A stretch of 64,000 bases of DNA, from the NCBI GenBank assembly GCA_019239425.1, contig JAFAZX010000028.1, positions 98,877 through 162,876 on the forward strand. The letters are read 5' to 3'. Positions 1-8,324 of the stretch are shown in pieces. The position numbers and the translations under genes were made by a program. Under the pieces are notes generated by a model, which was not told the DNA's origin, did not search any database, and saw only the letters and a list, made by a program, of their open reading frames with translations. How positions within the stretch are numbered: the stretch's first letter is position 1; each line of letters starts with the position of its first letter. The DNA is from Acidobacteriota bacterium (GTDB lineage: Bacteria > Acidobacteriota > Blastocatellia > Pyrinomonadales > Pyrinomonadaceae).

Positions 1-1396
1 TGTTGTAGCCGACGCGCAGGCTCTTGATCCCCGTGCGCGCTCGCTCGCGCTGTTCCATCTCGGCGAGGAAGGTCTTGCCGTTCTTGAGGAGCGAGCGTAG
101 AGAGTCCAGCTCTTCCGAGAAGCCTTCGCGGACGACGCCCGAGCCGTCGCCGCGCCGCGGCAGGTCGTCGTTGATGGCCGAGCGTATGCGACCGAGCACG
201 CCCTCGCACGTCGGAAGCGAAGAGAGCAGCGCGCCGAACCTCGCGGCCTCGCGTTGCAGCAGGGCGCGCACGCGCGGCACGGCTTCGAGACTCTGCCTGA
301 TGGCTAAGACTTCCGAAGGCGTCGCCAGCCCGGCGCGAGCGCGGCCCGAGAGGCGTTCGAGGTCGTGAACGTTCTCCAGGGCGGCGGCGAGTTCGGCGCG
401 GTCTTTGTCGTGCGCGGCGAACCAGCCGACGTGCTCCTGCCGCCGCGCGATCTCCGCGAGGTCGAGCAGGGGTTGTCGCAGCCAGCGGCGCAGCATGCGC
501 CCGCCCATCGCCGTGCGCGTCTCGTCCAGAGTCGCCAGGAGCGAAGGCGCGCCGCCCGTACTGTCGAACAGCTCAAGGCTGCGGACGGCCTGCGCGTCGA
601 GCACCATGTAGGACTCCGGGTTGTAGCTCGTCAGGCGCGTCAACTGTTCGGAGACGCCCGCCTGCGTCTCCGAAAGGTAGGTGATGACGGCGGCGGCGGC
701 CGTGGCCGCGAGCGGCCAGCGCGAGAGGCCGAAGGGCGCGAGCGTGCGCGCGCCGAAGTGTCTTTGCAGGACTCGCTTGGCCTGTCCCGGCTCGAAGTTT
801 TCGTCGGGGCGGCGCGTGATGAAGCCCGGGAGGTTCGAGGCGTGCGCGGCCACGCTCTTCGAAACGAGCACCTCGGAGGGCGCGATGCGTTGCAGCTCCG
901 CGAGCGCGGCGTCGGCGTCGAGTTCCGTCGCCTGAAAGTCGCCGGTCGTCACGTCGGCGTAGGCCAGACCGGCGCGGCGGCCGTCCGTCGCGAAGGCCGC
1001 GAGATAGTTGTTGACCTTGCTCTGAAGCAGCCCGGTCTCTAAGACCGTGCCGGGCGTGACGACGCGCACCACGTCGCGCTCGATGAGGCCGCGCCCCGCC
1101 GCTTCGCCGCGGACGGGCGTCGCGGTCAACTGCTCGCAGATGGCGACGCGGTGGCCGCGCGAGATGAGCGTCGCGAGGTGTCGTTCGAGACTGTGGTGCG
1201 GCACGCCCGCGAGCGGCACGCGCAGGCCGCGCCCCATCGGCTTCGAGGTGAGCACGATGTCCAGCTCGCGCGCGAGCAGGCGCGCGTCGTCGTCGAATGC
1301 TTCGTAGAAGTCGCCGATGCGGAAGAGGAGGATGGCGTCGGCGTGGCGGCGCTTGATGTCGAGGTACTGCTTGCGGAGCGGCGTGGCCGTGTTCAT
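1..1396 (-). CDS. mutS: DNA mismatch repair protein MutS, N-terminal part (3' end outside window)
   Basis: Mismatch-recognition ATPase of methyl-independent DNA repair. About 465 residues are present; the core, ATPase and C-terminal dimerisation domains lie beyond the window edge. Translating the minus strand from the ATG at 1396 gives MNTATPLRKQYLDIKRRHAD, then GDFYEAF: Phe30 and Glu32 are the mismatch-stacking Phe-X-Glu pair of the family. HRVAICEQ and RVVTPGT, both typical of MutS domain I, follow. The frame stays open to base 1, so the gene is intact as far as it can be seen. The start codon overlaps the stop of the upstream gene as ATGA (1393-1396), so the two are probably translationally coupled. 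Confidence is high from the motif order. MutS2 is unlikely because the N-terminal mismatch domain is present. Confidence 0.96.
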   Translation of the reverse strand, partial: MNTATPLRKQYLDIKRRHADAILLFRIGDFYEAFDDDARLLARELDIVLTSKPMGRGLRVPLAGVPHHSLERHLATLISRGHRVAICEQLTATPVRGEAAGRGLIERDVVRVVTPGTVLETGLLQSKVNNYLAAFATDGRRAGLAYADVTTGDFQATELDADAALAELQRIAPSEVLVSKSVAAHASNLPGFITRRPDENFEPGQAKRVLQRHFGARTLAPFGLSRWPLAATAAAAVITYLSETQAGVSEQLTRLTSYNPESYMVLDAQAVRSLELFDSTGGAPSLLATLDETRTAMGGRMLRRWLRQPLLDLAEIARRQEHVGWFAAHDKDRAELAAALENVHDLERLSGRARAGLATPSEVLAIRQSLEAVPRVRALLQREAARFGALLSSLPTCEGVLGRIRSAINDDLPRRGDGSGVVREGFSEELDSLRSLLKNGKTFLAEMEQRERARTGIKSLRVGYN

Positions 1397-2124
1397 CGGT
1401 CGAAGAGCGCGGCGAGGATGTCCCCGACCGAGGTGAGCGAGCGGTGGAGGCGCAAAAGCTGCTCGAAGCTGAGAATGGTCGTGACCCGGCCTATCTCGTG
1501 GAAGGGGCCTGTGCGCGCGAGGCTCAACTGCCGCTCGGCGCGGTTCGTGTCGCGCTCGCTGTCCACGACGAGGAAGGGGCGCGTGCGCTGCGCGTCGTAG
1601 GCGCGCTTGAGCTTGGCGAGCGCGGCGTCCACGTTCCCCTTGCGCTGCACCTCGAAGACGTGGCTGAGGCGCGGGCTGTCCTCGGCCTCGCGCCAGACGA
1701 CGTCGTAGTAATCGAACTCGGCCTGCGCGTGGTAGCCGAGCACGCGCGCGACCTCGACCAGCATCAACTGGACTTCGACGTGCGAGAGGCCTTCGGCCGC
1801 GGCCGACTCGACCGGCGGGGGCGCGTCGAAGGTGAACTGTATCTCCTCGTCCGCGACGCGCCGCTTTCCACGCTCCGTCAGACGCCAGCGGCCGCGGTCG
1901 CGCTCGATCTCGCGCCTCTCGTCGAGGCCGCGCGCGGCCGCCTGCACGAGGCGGCGCCACTGGCGGCGGTGGCCGTCGCCCGCGGCCAAAACCTCTTCGG
2001 GGCCGAGCTGCGGGAAGTATGCGACCAGGCGGTCGTAGAGAAAGCGCACGTGCTCCGCGCCGCCCGTGGCGGCCAACTCCTGCAGGAGCGGCAACTCGAT
2101 GCGCTCAACGCTCGGGTAGGGCAT
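1393..2124 (-). CDS. Mrr_N-like winged-helix protein with possible PD-(D/E)xK nuclease fold
   Basis: A protein of 243 residues from the ATG at 2124; a TTG at 2178 would add 18 residues, and neither start has a clear Shine-Dalgarno. The N-terminus (PYPSVERIELPLLQELAATG) resembles the N-terminal winged-helix domain of Mrr-type restriction proteins. The second half has YDVVW followed about 15 residues later by VFEVQRKGN, a spacing and hydrophobic pattern like the Asp...Glu-x-(Gln/Lys) core of PD-(D/E)xK nucleases. That reading is inference; the catalytic Lys is not in the canonical place. A role in DNA metabolism fits its ATGA overlap with mutS. It could instead be a DNA-binding regulator with a degenerate nuclease domain. 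No methyltransferase or other defence gene is adjacent. Confidence 0.55.
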   Translation of the reverse strand: MPYPSVERIELPLLQELAATGGAEHVRFLYDRLVAYFPQLGPEEVLAAGDGHRRQWRRLVQAAARGLDERREIERDRGRWRLTERGKRRVADEEIQFTFDAPPPVESAAAEGLSHVEVQLMLVEVARVLGYHAQAEFDYYDVVWREAEDSPRLSHVFEVQRKGNVDAALAKLKRAYDAQRTRPFLVVDSERDTNRAERQLSLARTGPFHEIGRVTTILSFEQLLRLHRSLTSVGDILAALFDR

Positions 2125-2242
2125 TCGTTGAAGGACTTCGGGAGTGTACAGGCTTTCGGGAAGGGCAGCTCCCCTCAAACGTTACGCAAGAAAGTTACAA
2201 GAGATGAGGGCGAACAATCAAGCGTGCGGGCCGACAGGAGGT

Positions 2243-2319
2243 TTCACCACAGAGGCACAGAGACACAGCTAAGACAATCTCAAATTCTTTAAGCTGTGTC
2301 TCTGTGCCTCTGTGGTGAA
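2243..2319. repeat. Intergenic palindrome, family A ('CACAGAGA' word)
   Basis: Two 28-bp arms (2243-2270 and 2292-2319) are perfect inverted copies around a 21-bp loop. The arm is built from iterations of the word CACAGAGA with CACAGAGG variants, begins TTCACCAC and ends CAGCT. It lies between the convergent-facing ends of the Mrr-like gene region and the Ser-rich gene. Five further family members occur at 26521, 33948, 41513, 50124 and 55078. Confidence 0.9.
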
Positions 2320-2336
2320 CTCCTACTTAGTGAAGA

Positions 2337-3290
2337 TTAGGGTGCGCCGAACCCTTCCTCGTAACCGCGGAGGAAGCAGTCGCGGTACGCCTGTTTGTCC
2401 GCGGCGCTCCGGCCCAAAGTCCAGAAGCCGCCGCCGCCGTTCTTGTAGTGGCGCGAGCGGTACGGGTCTTTGGACTGGCCCCTGCGCGCGTCGCTGAGGC
2501 CCGTGGCGTAGCCCTGGTCGTAGCCGCGCTGGCACTCGTCGCGGCCGTCGCCGACCTGATAGCCCGCGTTGTTGTCTGTCGGCTGGTAGATCGTGTCGTC
2601 GTAACGTGAGTGGCGGTGACGGTCGCGGTGGTGGTCTCTATCGTCCTTGTCGTGTCTCCGGCCGTGGTCGCGGTGATTATCGCCGTCGCCGCGCCCGCCG
2701 CCGTGATGTCGCCCGCCTTCGCCGCCGCGGTTCCCGCCGCCGTTTCCGGAGCCGCCGCCTACGTCGCCGCCTGTCCCGGAGCCGCCGCCCACCGGGTTAT
2801 CACCGGAGCCGCCACCGCCGGGGTTATCGCGGTGATGGTGACGGCCTTCGCCGTCGCCCCTGCCGCCTCTGTCGCCTCTATCGCCTCTGTCGCCTCTGTC
2901 GCCGCGGTCGTGGCCGCCTCTCCGGCCTTCGTCGCCTCCTCTGCGGTCGCCGTCCCCTCTGCGTTCACGGCTGCCGCTGTCGTTGCTGCTGCTGCTTGTG
3001 TCGCTGCTGCTGCTCGAACTGCTGCTGGAACTACTGCTGCTACTGCTACTACTCGAACTGCTACTGCTACTGTTGTTGCTACTGGAACTGCTGTCATTCC
3101 GACTGCTGCTGCTGCTGTCGGAGCTGCGCTCGACGTGGACGGGTTCGCTCCGGCTGTCGTCGTTCCGGTCTACTTCACGCCGTGCCTGCGCGTGTGTGGT
3201 CGTCGACGGTGAAAGGGCCGTCACGCAGAGCAACAGTAACAACGGCGCGACGGACGCGCCCGTCAGCCTTCTCAGATTTTTTCTTCTCAT
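2337..3290 (-). CDS. Secreted Ser/Gly/Asp/His-rich low-complexity protein with C-terminal GY-motif domain
   Basis: A protein of 317 residues. The ATG at 3290 is chosen because MRRKNLRRLTG plus a Leu-rich core and THAQA give a good Sec signal peptide; upstream in-frame codons lack one. Next come a mixed segment, a poly-Ser tract of about 50 residues interrupted by Asn and Asp, a long Gly/Asp/Arg/His-rich region, and a compact C-terminal domain of about 80 residues with RGYDQGYATG and FLRGYEEGFG. The Ser tract is written with AGC/AGT-type codons, so the DNA is an imperfect CTG/CTA trinucleotide array (about 2980-3120 on the plus strand). Function is unknown. The composition suggests a disordered surface or cell-wall-associated protein. 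The C-terminal motif recalls the tail of the gene at 5930-6709. Confidence 0.7.
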   Translation of the reverse strand: MRRKNLRRLTGASVAPLLLLLCVTALSPSTTTHAQARREVDRNDDSRSEPVHVERSSDSSSSSRNDSSSSSNNSSSSSSSSSSSSSSSSSSSSSSSDTSSSSNDSGSRERRGDGDRRGGDEGRRGGHDRGDRGDRGDRGDRGGRGDGEGRHHHRDNPGGGGSGDNPVGGGSGTGGDVGGGSGNGGGNRGGEGGRHHGGGRGDGDNHRDHGRRHDKDDRDHHRDRHRHSRYDDTIYQPTDNNAGYQVGDGRDECQRGYDQGYATGLSDARRGQSKDPYRSRHYKNGGGGFWTLGRSAADKQAYRDCFLRGYEEGFGAP

Positions 3291-3416
3291 CGGTCTGCCT
3301 CCGCGCGCCACCCGCTCCGGGTTCTGCACGCGCTCTTCAGCGGGAGAGCTGTGGGCCGAAATATACACCCCTGCGGCCCCCTTCGTCACGCATTTCTAAA
3401 ATCGCACGCGCGCGAA

Positions 3417-3462
3417 AAAAGAGGGCGGCTGAATCGAAAGGACTTCCCTTCTTCAGCCGCCC
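3417..3462 (-). terminator. Rho-independent terminator of ftsH
   Basis: Perfect 11-bp arms GGGCGGCTGAA (3423-3433) and TTCAGCCGCCC (3452-3462) are followed, reading the minus strand, by CTCTTTTTT. It sits 28 bases past the ftsH stop codon, as expected for an intrinsic terminator. Confidence 0.85.
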
Positions 3463-3489
3463 CCGCGGGGACTTCTCTTTCCGGATTCG

Positions 3490-5280
3490 TTACGCGGCCT
3501 TTTCCTGGACGATGCCGAAGCTCTCGTGGATTTCGTCGGCGTCGAGCGTGTCGCGCTCCAGCAGGCCGGCGACGAGGTGCGCGATCTCGGCGCGACGCGA
3601 GTCCACGACCTCGCAGGCGCGCTTGAGCTGCGCCTCGATGATGTCATTGGTCGCGTGCTCGATGCGGTCGAGGAGCTTCTGGCTGTGCGGGTCTTCGGGC
3701 TTGCCGAGGTGGATGGGGCCGAGCGGGCTCATGCCGAACTCCGCGACCATGCGGCGCGCGATCTCGACGGCGCGCTCGATGTCGTTCGAGGCTCCCGCCG
3801 TCATCGTGTCGAGCAAAAGAACCTCCGCCGCGCGCCCGCCGAGCAGCATCGCGATCTGGTCTTCGAGGTACTCGCGCGTCCGCATCAGGCGGTCGCGTTC
3901 GGGGAGGGCCTGCGTCACGCCGAGCGCGCGCCCGCGCGGCAGGATGGAGACCTTGTGAATCGGGTCGCCGTTCTTCACGGCCAAGCCCACCGCGACGTGG
4001 CCCGCCTCGTGGACGGCCGTCGCGTAGCGCTCCTCCTCGTCCATCATAAAGCCCTTGCGCTCGACGCCCATCAGAATCTTGTCGCGCGCGTATTCGACGT
4101 GCGGGCGGCCGACCGCCTCCGAGTTGTCGCGCGTCGCGGCGATGGCGGCCTCGTTCAGAAGGTTCGCCAGGTCGGCGCCCGAGAAGCCGGGCGTGCCGCG
4201 CGCGATCCAGCCGAGGTCGAGCCCGTCTTCGAGCTTGAGCTTGCGCGCGTGGACGCGGAGTATCTGCTCGCGCCCGCGCATGTCCGCGAGGTTGACTGTG
4301 ATTTCACGGTCGAAGCGGCCCGGCCGCGTGAGCGCCGAGTCGAGGATGTCCGGGCGGTTGGTCGAGGCGATGACGACCACCCCGCTCAACTGCTCGAACC
4401 CGTCCATCTCGACGAGGAGCTGGTTCAAGGTCTGATCCTGGTCGGCCGAGGCCGAGTCGCCGCCGCGGCCGCGCTTCCGGCCGAGGGCGTCGATCTCGTC
4501 GATGAAGATGACGCAGGGCGCGAGCTTGCGCGCGCGCGCGAAGAGCCGCCGGACGCGCGCCGCGCCGAGGCCCGCGAACTTCTCCTGAAAGCTGGAACCG
4601 GAGACGGAGAGGAAAGGCACGTCGGCCTCGCAGGCGGCGGCGCGCGCGAGCAGGGTCTTGCCCGTGCCCGGGGGGCCGGAGAGGAGTATGCCGCGCGGCG
4701 GACGCCCGCCGAGTCGGCCGAACTTGTCCGGGTCGCGCAGGAACTCGATGGTCTCGGCCAGTTCGGCGCGCGCCTCGTCGACGCCGGCCACGTCCTGGAA
4801 GGTGACGGGCTGCGCGGGGCCGGTCTCGCTGGCGGACGAGTCGTTCTGCACGCCCATGCTGGCGTAGACGCGCCAGCCGATGAGGCCGAAGATGAGAAGC
4901 GCCGCGGCCGGCAAGCTGTAGTTAAGAATCGTGACGAGCACGCCCGGCTGCTGCGTCTCGAAGGTGACGGGCACGCGCGCCTTCTCGAAGGCCGCGACGA
5001 CCTCGTGCTGCGCGACGGCGTTCGTGACGACGCTCTGGACGACGGCGCCGTCCGCCTGCGTCACCGTCACGACCTCGCCCGCGACTCTCACCGTCTGCGC
5101 CACGCCGGACTCGGAGATTTCGCGGAGTTGGCTGAAGGAGATGTCGCGGACGGGCGTCTGCGCGCGGTTGGCGCTCAGGGACACGGCGGCGACGAGGGCT
5201 ATGAGAATGATGCCGGCGCCGGAGACGGCGAGCGTGACTCTCTTCTTCTTCGTCGGGGGAACGGAACGGGAAAAGGGCAT
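3490..5280 (-). CDS. ftsH: ATP-dependent zinc metalloprotease FtsH
   Basis: Membrane-bound AAA+ protease that extracts and degrades membrane and regulatory proteins. It has 596 residues from the ATG at 5280, where GAGG precedes the start and [13 protein letters not shown] leads into a first membrane segment; the longer in-frame ORF has no such features. Order: TM1 (about 18-36), extracytoplasmic domain (about 40-117), TM2 (about 118-140), Walker A GPPGTGKT (202-209), Walker B IFIDEID (258-264), second region of homology TRPGRFDRE, then zinc site HEAGH (424-428) and ASNDIERA carrying the third ligand. The pore loop reads KFAGLGA (about 234-240) instead of the usual MFVGVGA, so the aromatic Phe is kept but the next Val is Ala. 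It appears to be monocistronic with its own terminator. Confidence 0.97.
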   Translation of the reverse strand: MPFSRSVPPTKKKRVTLAVSGAGIILIALVAAVSLSANRAQTPVRDISFSQLREISESGVAQTVRVAGEVVTVTQADGAVVQSVVTNAVAQHEVVAAFEKARVPVTFETQQPGVLVTILNYSLPAAALLIFGLIGWRVYASMGVQNDSSASETGPAQPVTFQDVAGVDEARAELAETIEFLRDPDKFGRLGGRPPRGILLSGPPGTGKTLLARAAACEADVPFLSVSGSSFQEKFAGLGAARVRRLFARARKLAPCVIFIDEIDALGRKRGRGGDSASADQDQTLNQLLVEMDGFEQLSGVVVIASTNRPDILDSALTRPGRFDREITVNLADMRGREQILRVHARKLKLEDGLDLGWIARGTPGFSGADLANLLNEAAIAATRDNSEAVGRPHVEYARDKILMGVERKGFMMDEEERYATAVHEAGHVAVGLAVKNGDPIHKVSILPRGRALGVTQALPERDRLMRTREYLEDQIAMLLGGRAAEVLLLDTMTAGASNDIERAVEIARRMVAEFGMSPLGPIHLGKPEDPHSQKLLDRIEHATNDIIEAQLKRACEVVDSRRAEIAHLVAGLLERDTLDADEIHESFGIVQEKAA

Positions 5281-5687
5281 AAAGACCTCGAAAAAATAGA
5301 GAGGGAGCCGGGGGTTTCGGAGACTCCTTCGAATCGAGCAATTGTTAAGCTTAAGAAACCGCCTCAGGAGGGCCGTCGGGGGCCGCCGGACAGGTTCTAA
5401 CGGTGACAAGCGGAGGCGTCCGCCAAAGTCCGGCGGACGCTGCCTTACACTCTAGCAGTCACCAGCTTTTCAAGTCCAGTGAAAATCCTTCGAACCTTCT
5501 TCGTCCGTGCGAGGCTTCGTTTCAAACGGCGGCCGCGGCCGCTTAACTTTCCGATGAGACGATTTAGCCTCCGGTTGCCGCGCGCACGGCTTTTATGTGC
5601 GGGCTTTACCCCGCGCCTCGTATCCAGACACGGCCCGACGCGGCCACCCGGTACGAATCCATACAGTATTCAGCCGGAAAAAGGTTA
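5281..5687. other. ftsH upstream region, no convincing gene
   Basis: About 400 bases between ftsH and the next minus-strand gene. It contains a 9-bp inverted repeat (GCGTCCGCC at 5416-5424 and GGCGGACGC at 5432-5440) close to where an ftsH promoter or leader would be. A 69-codon plus-strand frame at 5479-5688 is very Arg-rich, has no SD and resembles no family; I regard it as chance. Confidence 0.4.
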
Positions 5688-5732
5688 AGGCGGCGCGGCT
5701 CTCATCGGTCAACGATGAGAGCCGCGCCGCCT
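5688..5732 (-). terminator. Strong intrinsic terminator hairpin
   Basis: Perfect 20-bp arms (5688-5707 and 5713-5732) close on a 5-nt loop, GTCAA. Reading the minus strand the hairpin is followed by CTTAACCTTTTTCC. It lies just beyond the stop of the small zinc-ribbon gene (5763-5933) and ends that two-gene unit. Confidence 0.85.
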
Positions 5733-5762
5733 GACTTTCTACCGACTGCTGACTACCGGCTA

Positions 5763-5933
5763 CTATCTCTTTATCACTTCCCCGCACGAGCGACACTGCG
5801 CGCGCCGCTTCGCGTTGAGGGTGCCGCAGGCGGCGCAGCGGTTGTACATCGTGCGCGCGAACCAGTTGGTGATGAACGCGCTCGCGGCGAGGATGCCGAC
5901 AAGGACGAGGATGCTCAGGAGAGTGTCCTTCAA
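5763..5933 (-). CDS. Small membrane protein with C-terminal zinc ribbon
   Basis: A protein of 56 residues starting at TTG 5933, whose bases overlap the TGA stop of the upstream gene (TTGA), indicating coupled translation. Longer in-frame starts would run deep into that upstream gene and add Arg-rich sequence with no family look. A single hydrophobic helix (about residues 5-22, LLSILVLVGILAASAFI) is followed by a CxxC...CxxC zinc ribbon: CAAC, then CRSC about 14 residues later. The function is unknown; such tethered zinc ribbons are often adaptors. Its partner is most likely the stress-type protein encoded immediately upstream. Confidence 0.7.
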   Translation of the reverse strand: MKDTLLSILVLVGILAASAFITNWFARTMYNRCAACGTLNAKRRAQCRSCGEVIKR

Positions 5934-6709
5934 CCCTTGTGTCTCTCCAGAAGCTCGCTCTCGTAGCGCCGGCCGCGCTCGTAGCCGTGGCGGAAGGCGG
6001 ACTCCTCGCACTCCGCGCCGTAGCACTCGCGCAGGCGCGCGGCGTCCTCTTCGTAAGCGTGCCCGCGCGCGCTGGGGTGGAGCGACGCCTCGAAGCCGCG
6101 GCGGAAGACCGGCTCGTCAACGCCGAAGTCTCCGCCGTCGACCGTGTACTCGGCCTCCTCCGCGTCGCGCAGGCCGACCCACCAGGCCTCGCGCGCGGCG
6201 TCCACGCTCTCGGCCCCTGCCTCTTTGAAGAGGTCGCGCGCTATCCCGCGGCCCGCCTCGTCGTCGGCCACGGCCAGCACGACCGAGCGCCCGCGCCGCA
6301 GCGCGTCCTCGTAGACGAACAGCTCGTCGTGCGGCAGCCCTTCGGCCATAGAGTCTTCGAGCGTATTGCCGGCGGCCGCGCCGACAGCCGCGCCGCCCGC
6401 GCCGAAGAGCGCCGCGCCGATCAGCCCCGCGGCCACGATGGGGCCGACGCCCGGCACGAGGAGACTGGCCGCGGCCGCCCCCAGAGTGGCCCCGCCGGCG
6501 GCGCCCATCGCCCCGCCGACCGTCCCGCCGAGCGCGGCGCCCATGCCCGGCTGCTCCGTCTCGGTCGTCGGCACCTCGTCGAGCTGCCCCCGCGAGGTGC
6601 CCGGTGTCAGGAGACTGATGCGGTCTTCGGCGATGCCGGCCGTGCGCAGGGCCGCGACGGCTCCCTCGGCCTCGGCCGTGGAGTTGAAGATTCCAGCGAC
6701 AGTGCTCAT
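5930..6709 (-). CDS. General-stress-protein-17M-like protein with glycine-zipper segment
   Basis: A protein of 259 residues. The N-terminal 50 or so (MSTVAGIFNSTAEAEGAVAA, then LRTAGIAEDRISLLTP) match the short alpha/beta fold of general stress protein 17M / YflT-like proteins. A long Gly/Ala-rich stretch (about 55-115, with repeated GGAMGAAGG and GAAVGAAAG patterns) could insert into membranes as a glycine zipper. A second half-domain ending near FKEAGAESVDAA follows, then an acidic C-terminus with FRRGFE and FRHGYERGRR. The last motif resembles the C-terminal GY motif of the Ser-rich protein at 2337-3290. The stop overlaps the start of the zinc-ribbon gene. A role in envelope stress is plausible but unproven. 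Confidence 0.7.
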   Translation of the reverse strand: MSTVAGIFNSTAEAEGAVAALRTAGIAEDRISLLTPGTSRGQLDEVPTTETEQPGMGAALGGTVGGAMGAAGGATLGAAAASLLVPGVGPIVAAGLIGAALFGAGGAAVGAAAGNTLEDSMAEGLPHDELFVYEDALRRGRSVVLAVADDEAGRGIARDLFKEAGAESVDAAREAWWVGLRDAEEAEYTVDGGDFGVDEPVFRRGFEASLHPSARGHAYEEDAARLRECYGAECEESAFRHGYERGRRYESELLERHKG

Positions 6710-6840
6710 GCCTTCTACGCCTTCGGGCGCGCACTTCAGCGGACGCGCGCCCCGGCCGCCTTCCCCGGCCCAGCTTATCCGAACCCGTTTCGACTGACGT
6801 TAAAGACTAAAAGCGATGTGCGTTGATTCTAACATGGAAA

Positions 6841-6919
<79 letters not shown>

Positions 6920-7003
6920 CTCTTTTTCATTGAGCGCCCATTTGAGTCATGCTAAAGTGTCAACGCCTTCCAGAGATTTACGTCCGGAGCCGAGAGAGCG
7001 CAC

Positions 7004-7378
7004 ATGATCGGAATCGTCGAAAAGCACTGGCCGATGTCTGTGGGCGACGGCAAGGCGACGCGCAAGAAGAAGCCGCGCATCCTCGCCATCACGACCGACT
7101 GCTGCACGGGCTGCGCGGGCTCGCCCGCCTGCATCGAGTACTGCCCAATCGAGGCGTGCATGTTCTGGGTGCCCGACGAAGACCACACGCCCTTCGGCCG
7201 CATCGAGGTCGACCCGTACCTCTGCATCGGCTGTCAGAAGTGCATCAGCAAGGGGCCGGACGGGGCCTTCCTCGACGGCTGCCCCTGGGACGCCATCGAG
7301 ATGGTGCCGACCGAGGACTGGGAGGCGATGCACGGCGTCGCGCTCCCCGACGCCCCGCCGCCACCGCCAGGTCAGTGA
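7004..7378 (+). CDS. Dicluster [4Fe-4S] ferredoxin
   Basis: A cytoplasmic electron carrier of 124 residues. Cysteine motif 1 is CTGC-x5-C-x3-CP, three residues longer than the classical CxxCxxCxxxCP. Motif 2 is CIGCQKC followed 12 residues later by CPWDAI. Four plus four cysteines are present, so two [4Fe-4S] clusters are expected, with loops longer than in clostridial ferredoxin. The N-terminus (VGDGKATRKKKPRILAI) is basic and the C-terminus is Pro-rich (DAPPPPPGQ). GAGAG precedes the ATG. It is the only plus-strand gene between 0 and 23 kb, so it is transcribed separately from the respiratory locus. The TGA stop lies in the first bases of a family-C palindrome. Its redox partner is not evident. 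Confidence 0.85.
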   Translation: MIGIVEKHWPMSVGDGKATRKKKPRILAITTDCCTGCAGSPACIEYCPIEACMFWVPDEDHTPFGRIEVDPYLCIGCQKCISKGPDGAFLDGCPWDAIEMVPTEDWEAMHGVALPDAPPPPPGQ

Positions 7379-7484
7379 ATAGTAAATGGTGAATGGTAAA
7401 TAGAAGTTGTCGCCCGGCCTGGAGTGAAGCTTCAGGCCGGGCGTTCGGTTTCTCTACTGACTATTTACCACTGACTATTCACTA
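7374..7484. repeat. Palindrome, family C ('GTAAATG/GTGAATA' words) enclosing a GC hairpin
   Basis: The outer, imperfect arms (about 7374-7403 and 7457-7484) are made of GTGAATA, GTAAATG, GTGAATG and GTAAATA heptamers. Nested inside is a compact hairpin with perfect 11-bp arms CGCCCGGCCTG (7411-7421) and CAGGCCGGGCG (7433-7443). It separates two convergent genes and contains the stop codons of both (7376-7378 on plus, 7475-7477 on minus), so it probably acts as a bidirectional terminator. Confidence 0.88.
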
Positions 7485-8317
7485 GACGAGCGGCGCCTGA
7501 TGGCCTCGGCCGTCTGCGTCGCTTTCGTTTTCACCCCGCCGGACACGCCCTCCACCCCGCTCGCGTAGCGCTCGACCTCCGGCAGGGCCTCCACGCCGCC
7601 GAGCAGGTAGAGTCCCGTGAGCGCGTCCGTCACCTGCTCCTCGTCGGGCGCGAGCGTGAAGAGTTCCGCGCCGGTTTCGAACCTCTCGCCCTCTTTGAAC
7701 GCCGCGCGCCCGACCGTGCCGGGGAGCGGCGAGCGCACCTCTTTCGCCTCGCCCGAGGCGTTCGTGAACCTGAGCAGCAGCGAGTCGCGCTTGACGTACG
7801 AGCCCGCGGTAAGCGCGGTCAACGCCTCGCCCGCCTCCGCCGCGCGCACGGCGTAGGGGCGGAGCATCGCGAGCAGCTCGGGTTGGCAGCGCGGGTCGCC
7901 GAAGCGCACGAGCGCGAGCGCGGCGTTGCGGCGCACGATGGGTTCCGGGTCTGCGACGAGCTTGAGGAGGGAGGCGCGGAACTCCTCCGACCTGTGCTCG
8001 ACGCCCATCACCCAAGCCGCCGTCATGCGCACGTCCGGCGAAGGGCTCGAAGCCGACGCGACGACCCGCGCGTTCCAGCGGGCGGCGCCCGCGTCCCCTT
8101 TCTCGTAACGCTCGGCGACCTGCGAGAGCGCGTGCTGCGCGTGGCGCGGGCCGTCTTCGCTGAGGTACTTCCCGATCTCCTCGTCGCTCAGGCTCCGCCC
8201 GAACCAAGTCCAGTACCAAGTCAGGAAGGGCACGACCACGAAGAGCACGGCCACCACCGCGAGCGGCCAGGGCGTGCGCCTTCGACTTCCTTCCGTGTTC
8301 GGCAGCACTTCGCTCAT
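7475..8317 (-). CDS. Membrane-anchored HEAT-repeat protein with a lipoyl/biotinyl-like domain
   Basis: A protein of 280 residues and last gene of the respiratory locus. An N-terminal membrane segment (about 17-36, PLAVVAVLFVVVPFLTWYW) is followed by helical HEAT-like repeats (about 55-150: VRMTAAWVMG, then PIVRRNAALALVRFG). A beta-rich stretch with SPLPGTVGRAAFKEGERFET (about 195-225) has the PxxGxV...KxGxxV pattern of biotinyl/lipoyl hammerhead domains but no modifiable Lys. It starts 7 bases after the DUF420 gene, so co-transcription is likely. A scaffold or assembly role for the oxidase is inference from position. The stop codon (TAG) is contributed by the adjacent family-C palindrome. Confidence 0.65.
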   Translation of the reverse strand: MSEVLPNTEGSRRRTPWPLAVVAVLFVVVPFLTWYWTWFGRSLSDEEIGKYLSEDGPRHAQHALSQVAERYEKGDAGAARWNARVVASASSPSPDVRMTAAWVMGVEHRSEEFRASLLKLVADPEPIVRRNAALALVRFGDPRCQPELLAMLRPYAVRAAEAGEALTALTAGSYVKRDSLLLRFTNASGEAKEVRSPLPGTVGRAAFKEGERFETGAELFTLAPDEEQVTDALTGLYLLGGVEALPEVERYASGVEGVSGGVKTKATQTAEAIRRRSSSE

Positions 8318-8324
8318 CGAATGA

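Noticed and set aside
1393..2124. Restriction-modification or defence island at the left end
   Set aside because: Only a weak Mrr_N/nuclease resemblance exists, no methyltransferase or helicase is near, and the neighbour is mutS.
5479..5688. Small plus-strand gene of 69 codons
   Set aside because: Arg-rich, no SD, no family resemblance, and its end runs into the terminator hairpin of a minus-strand gene.
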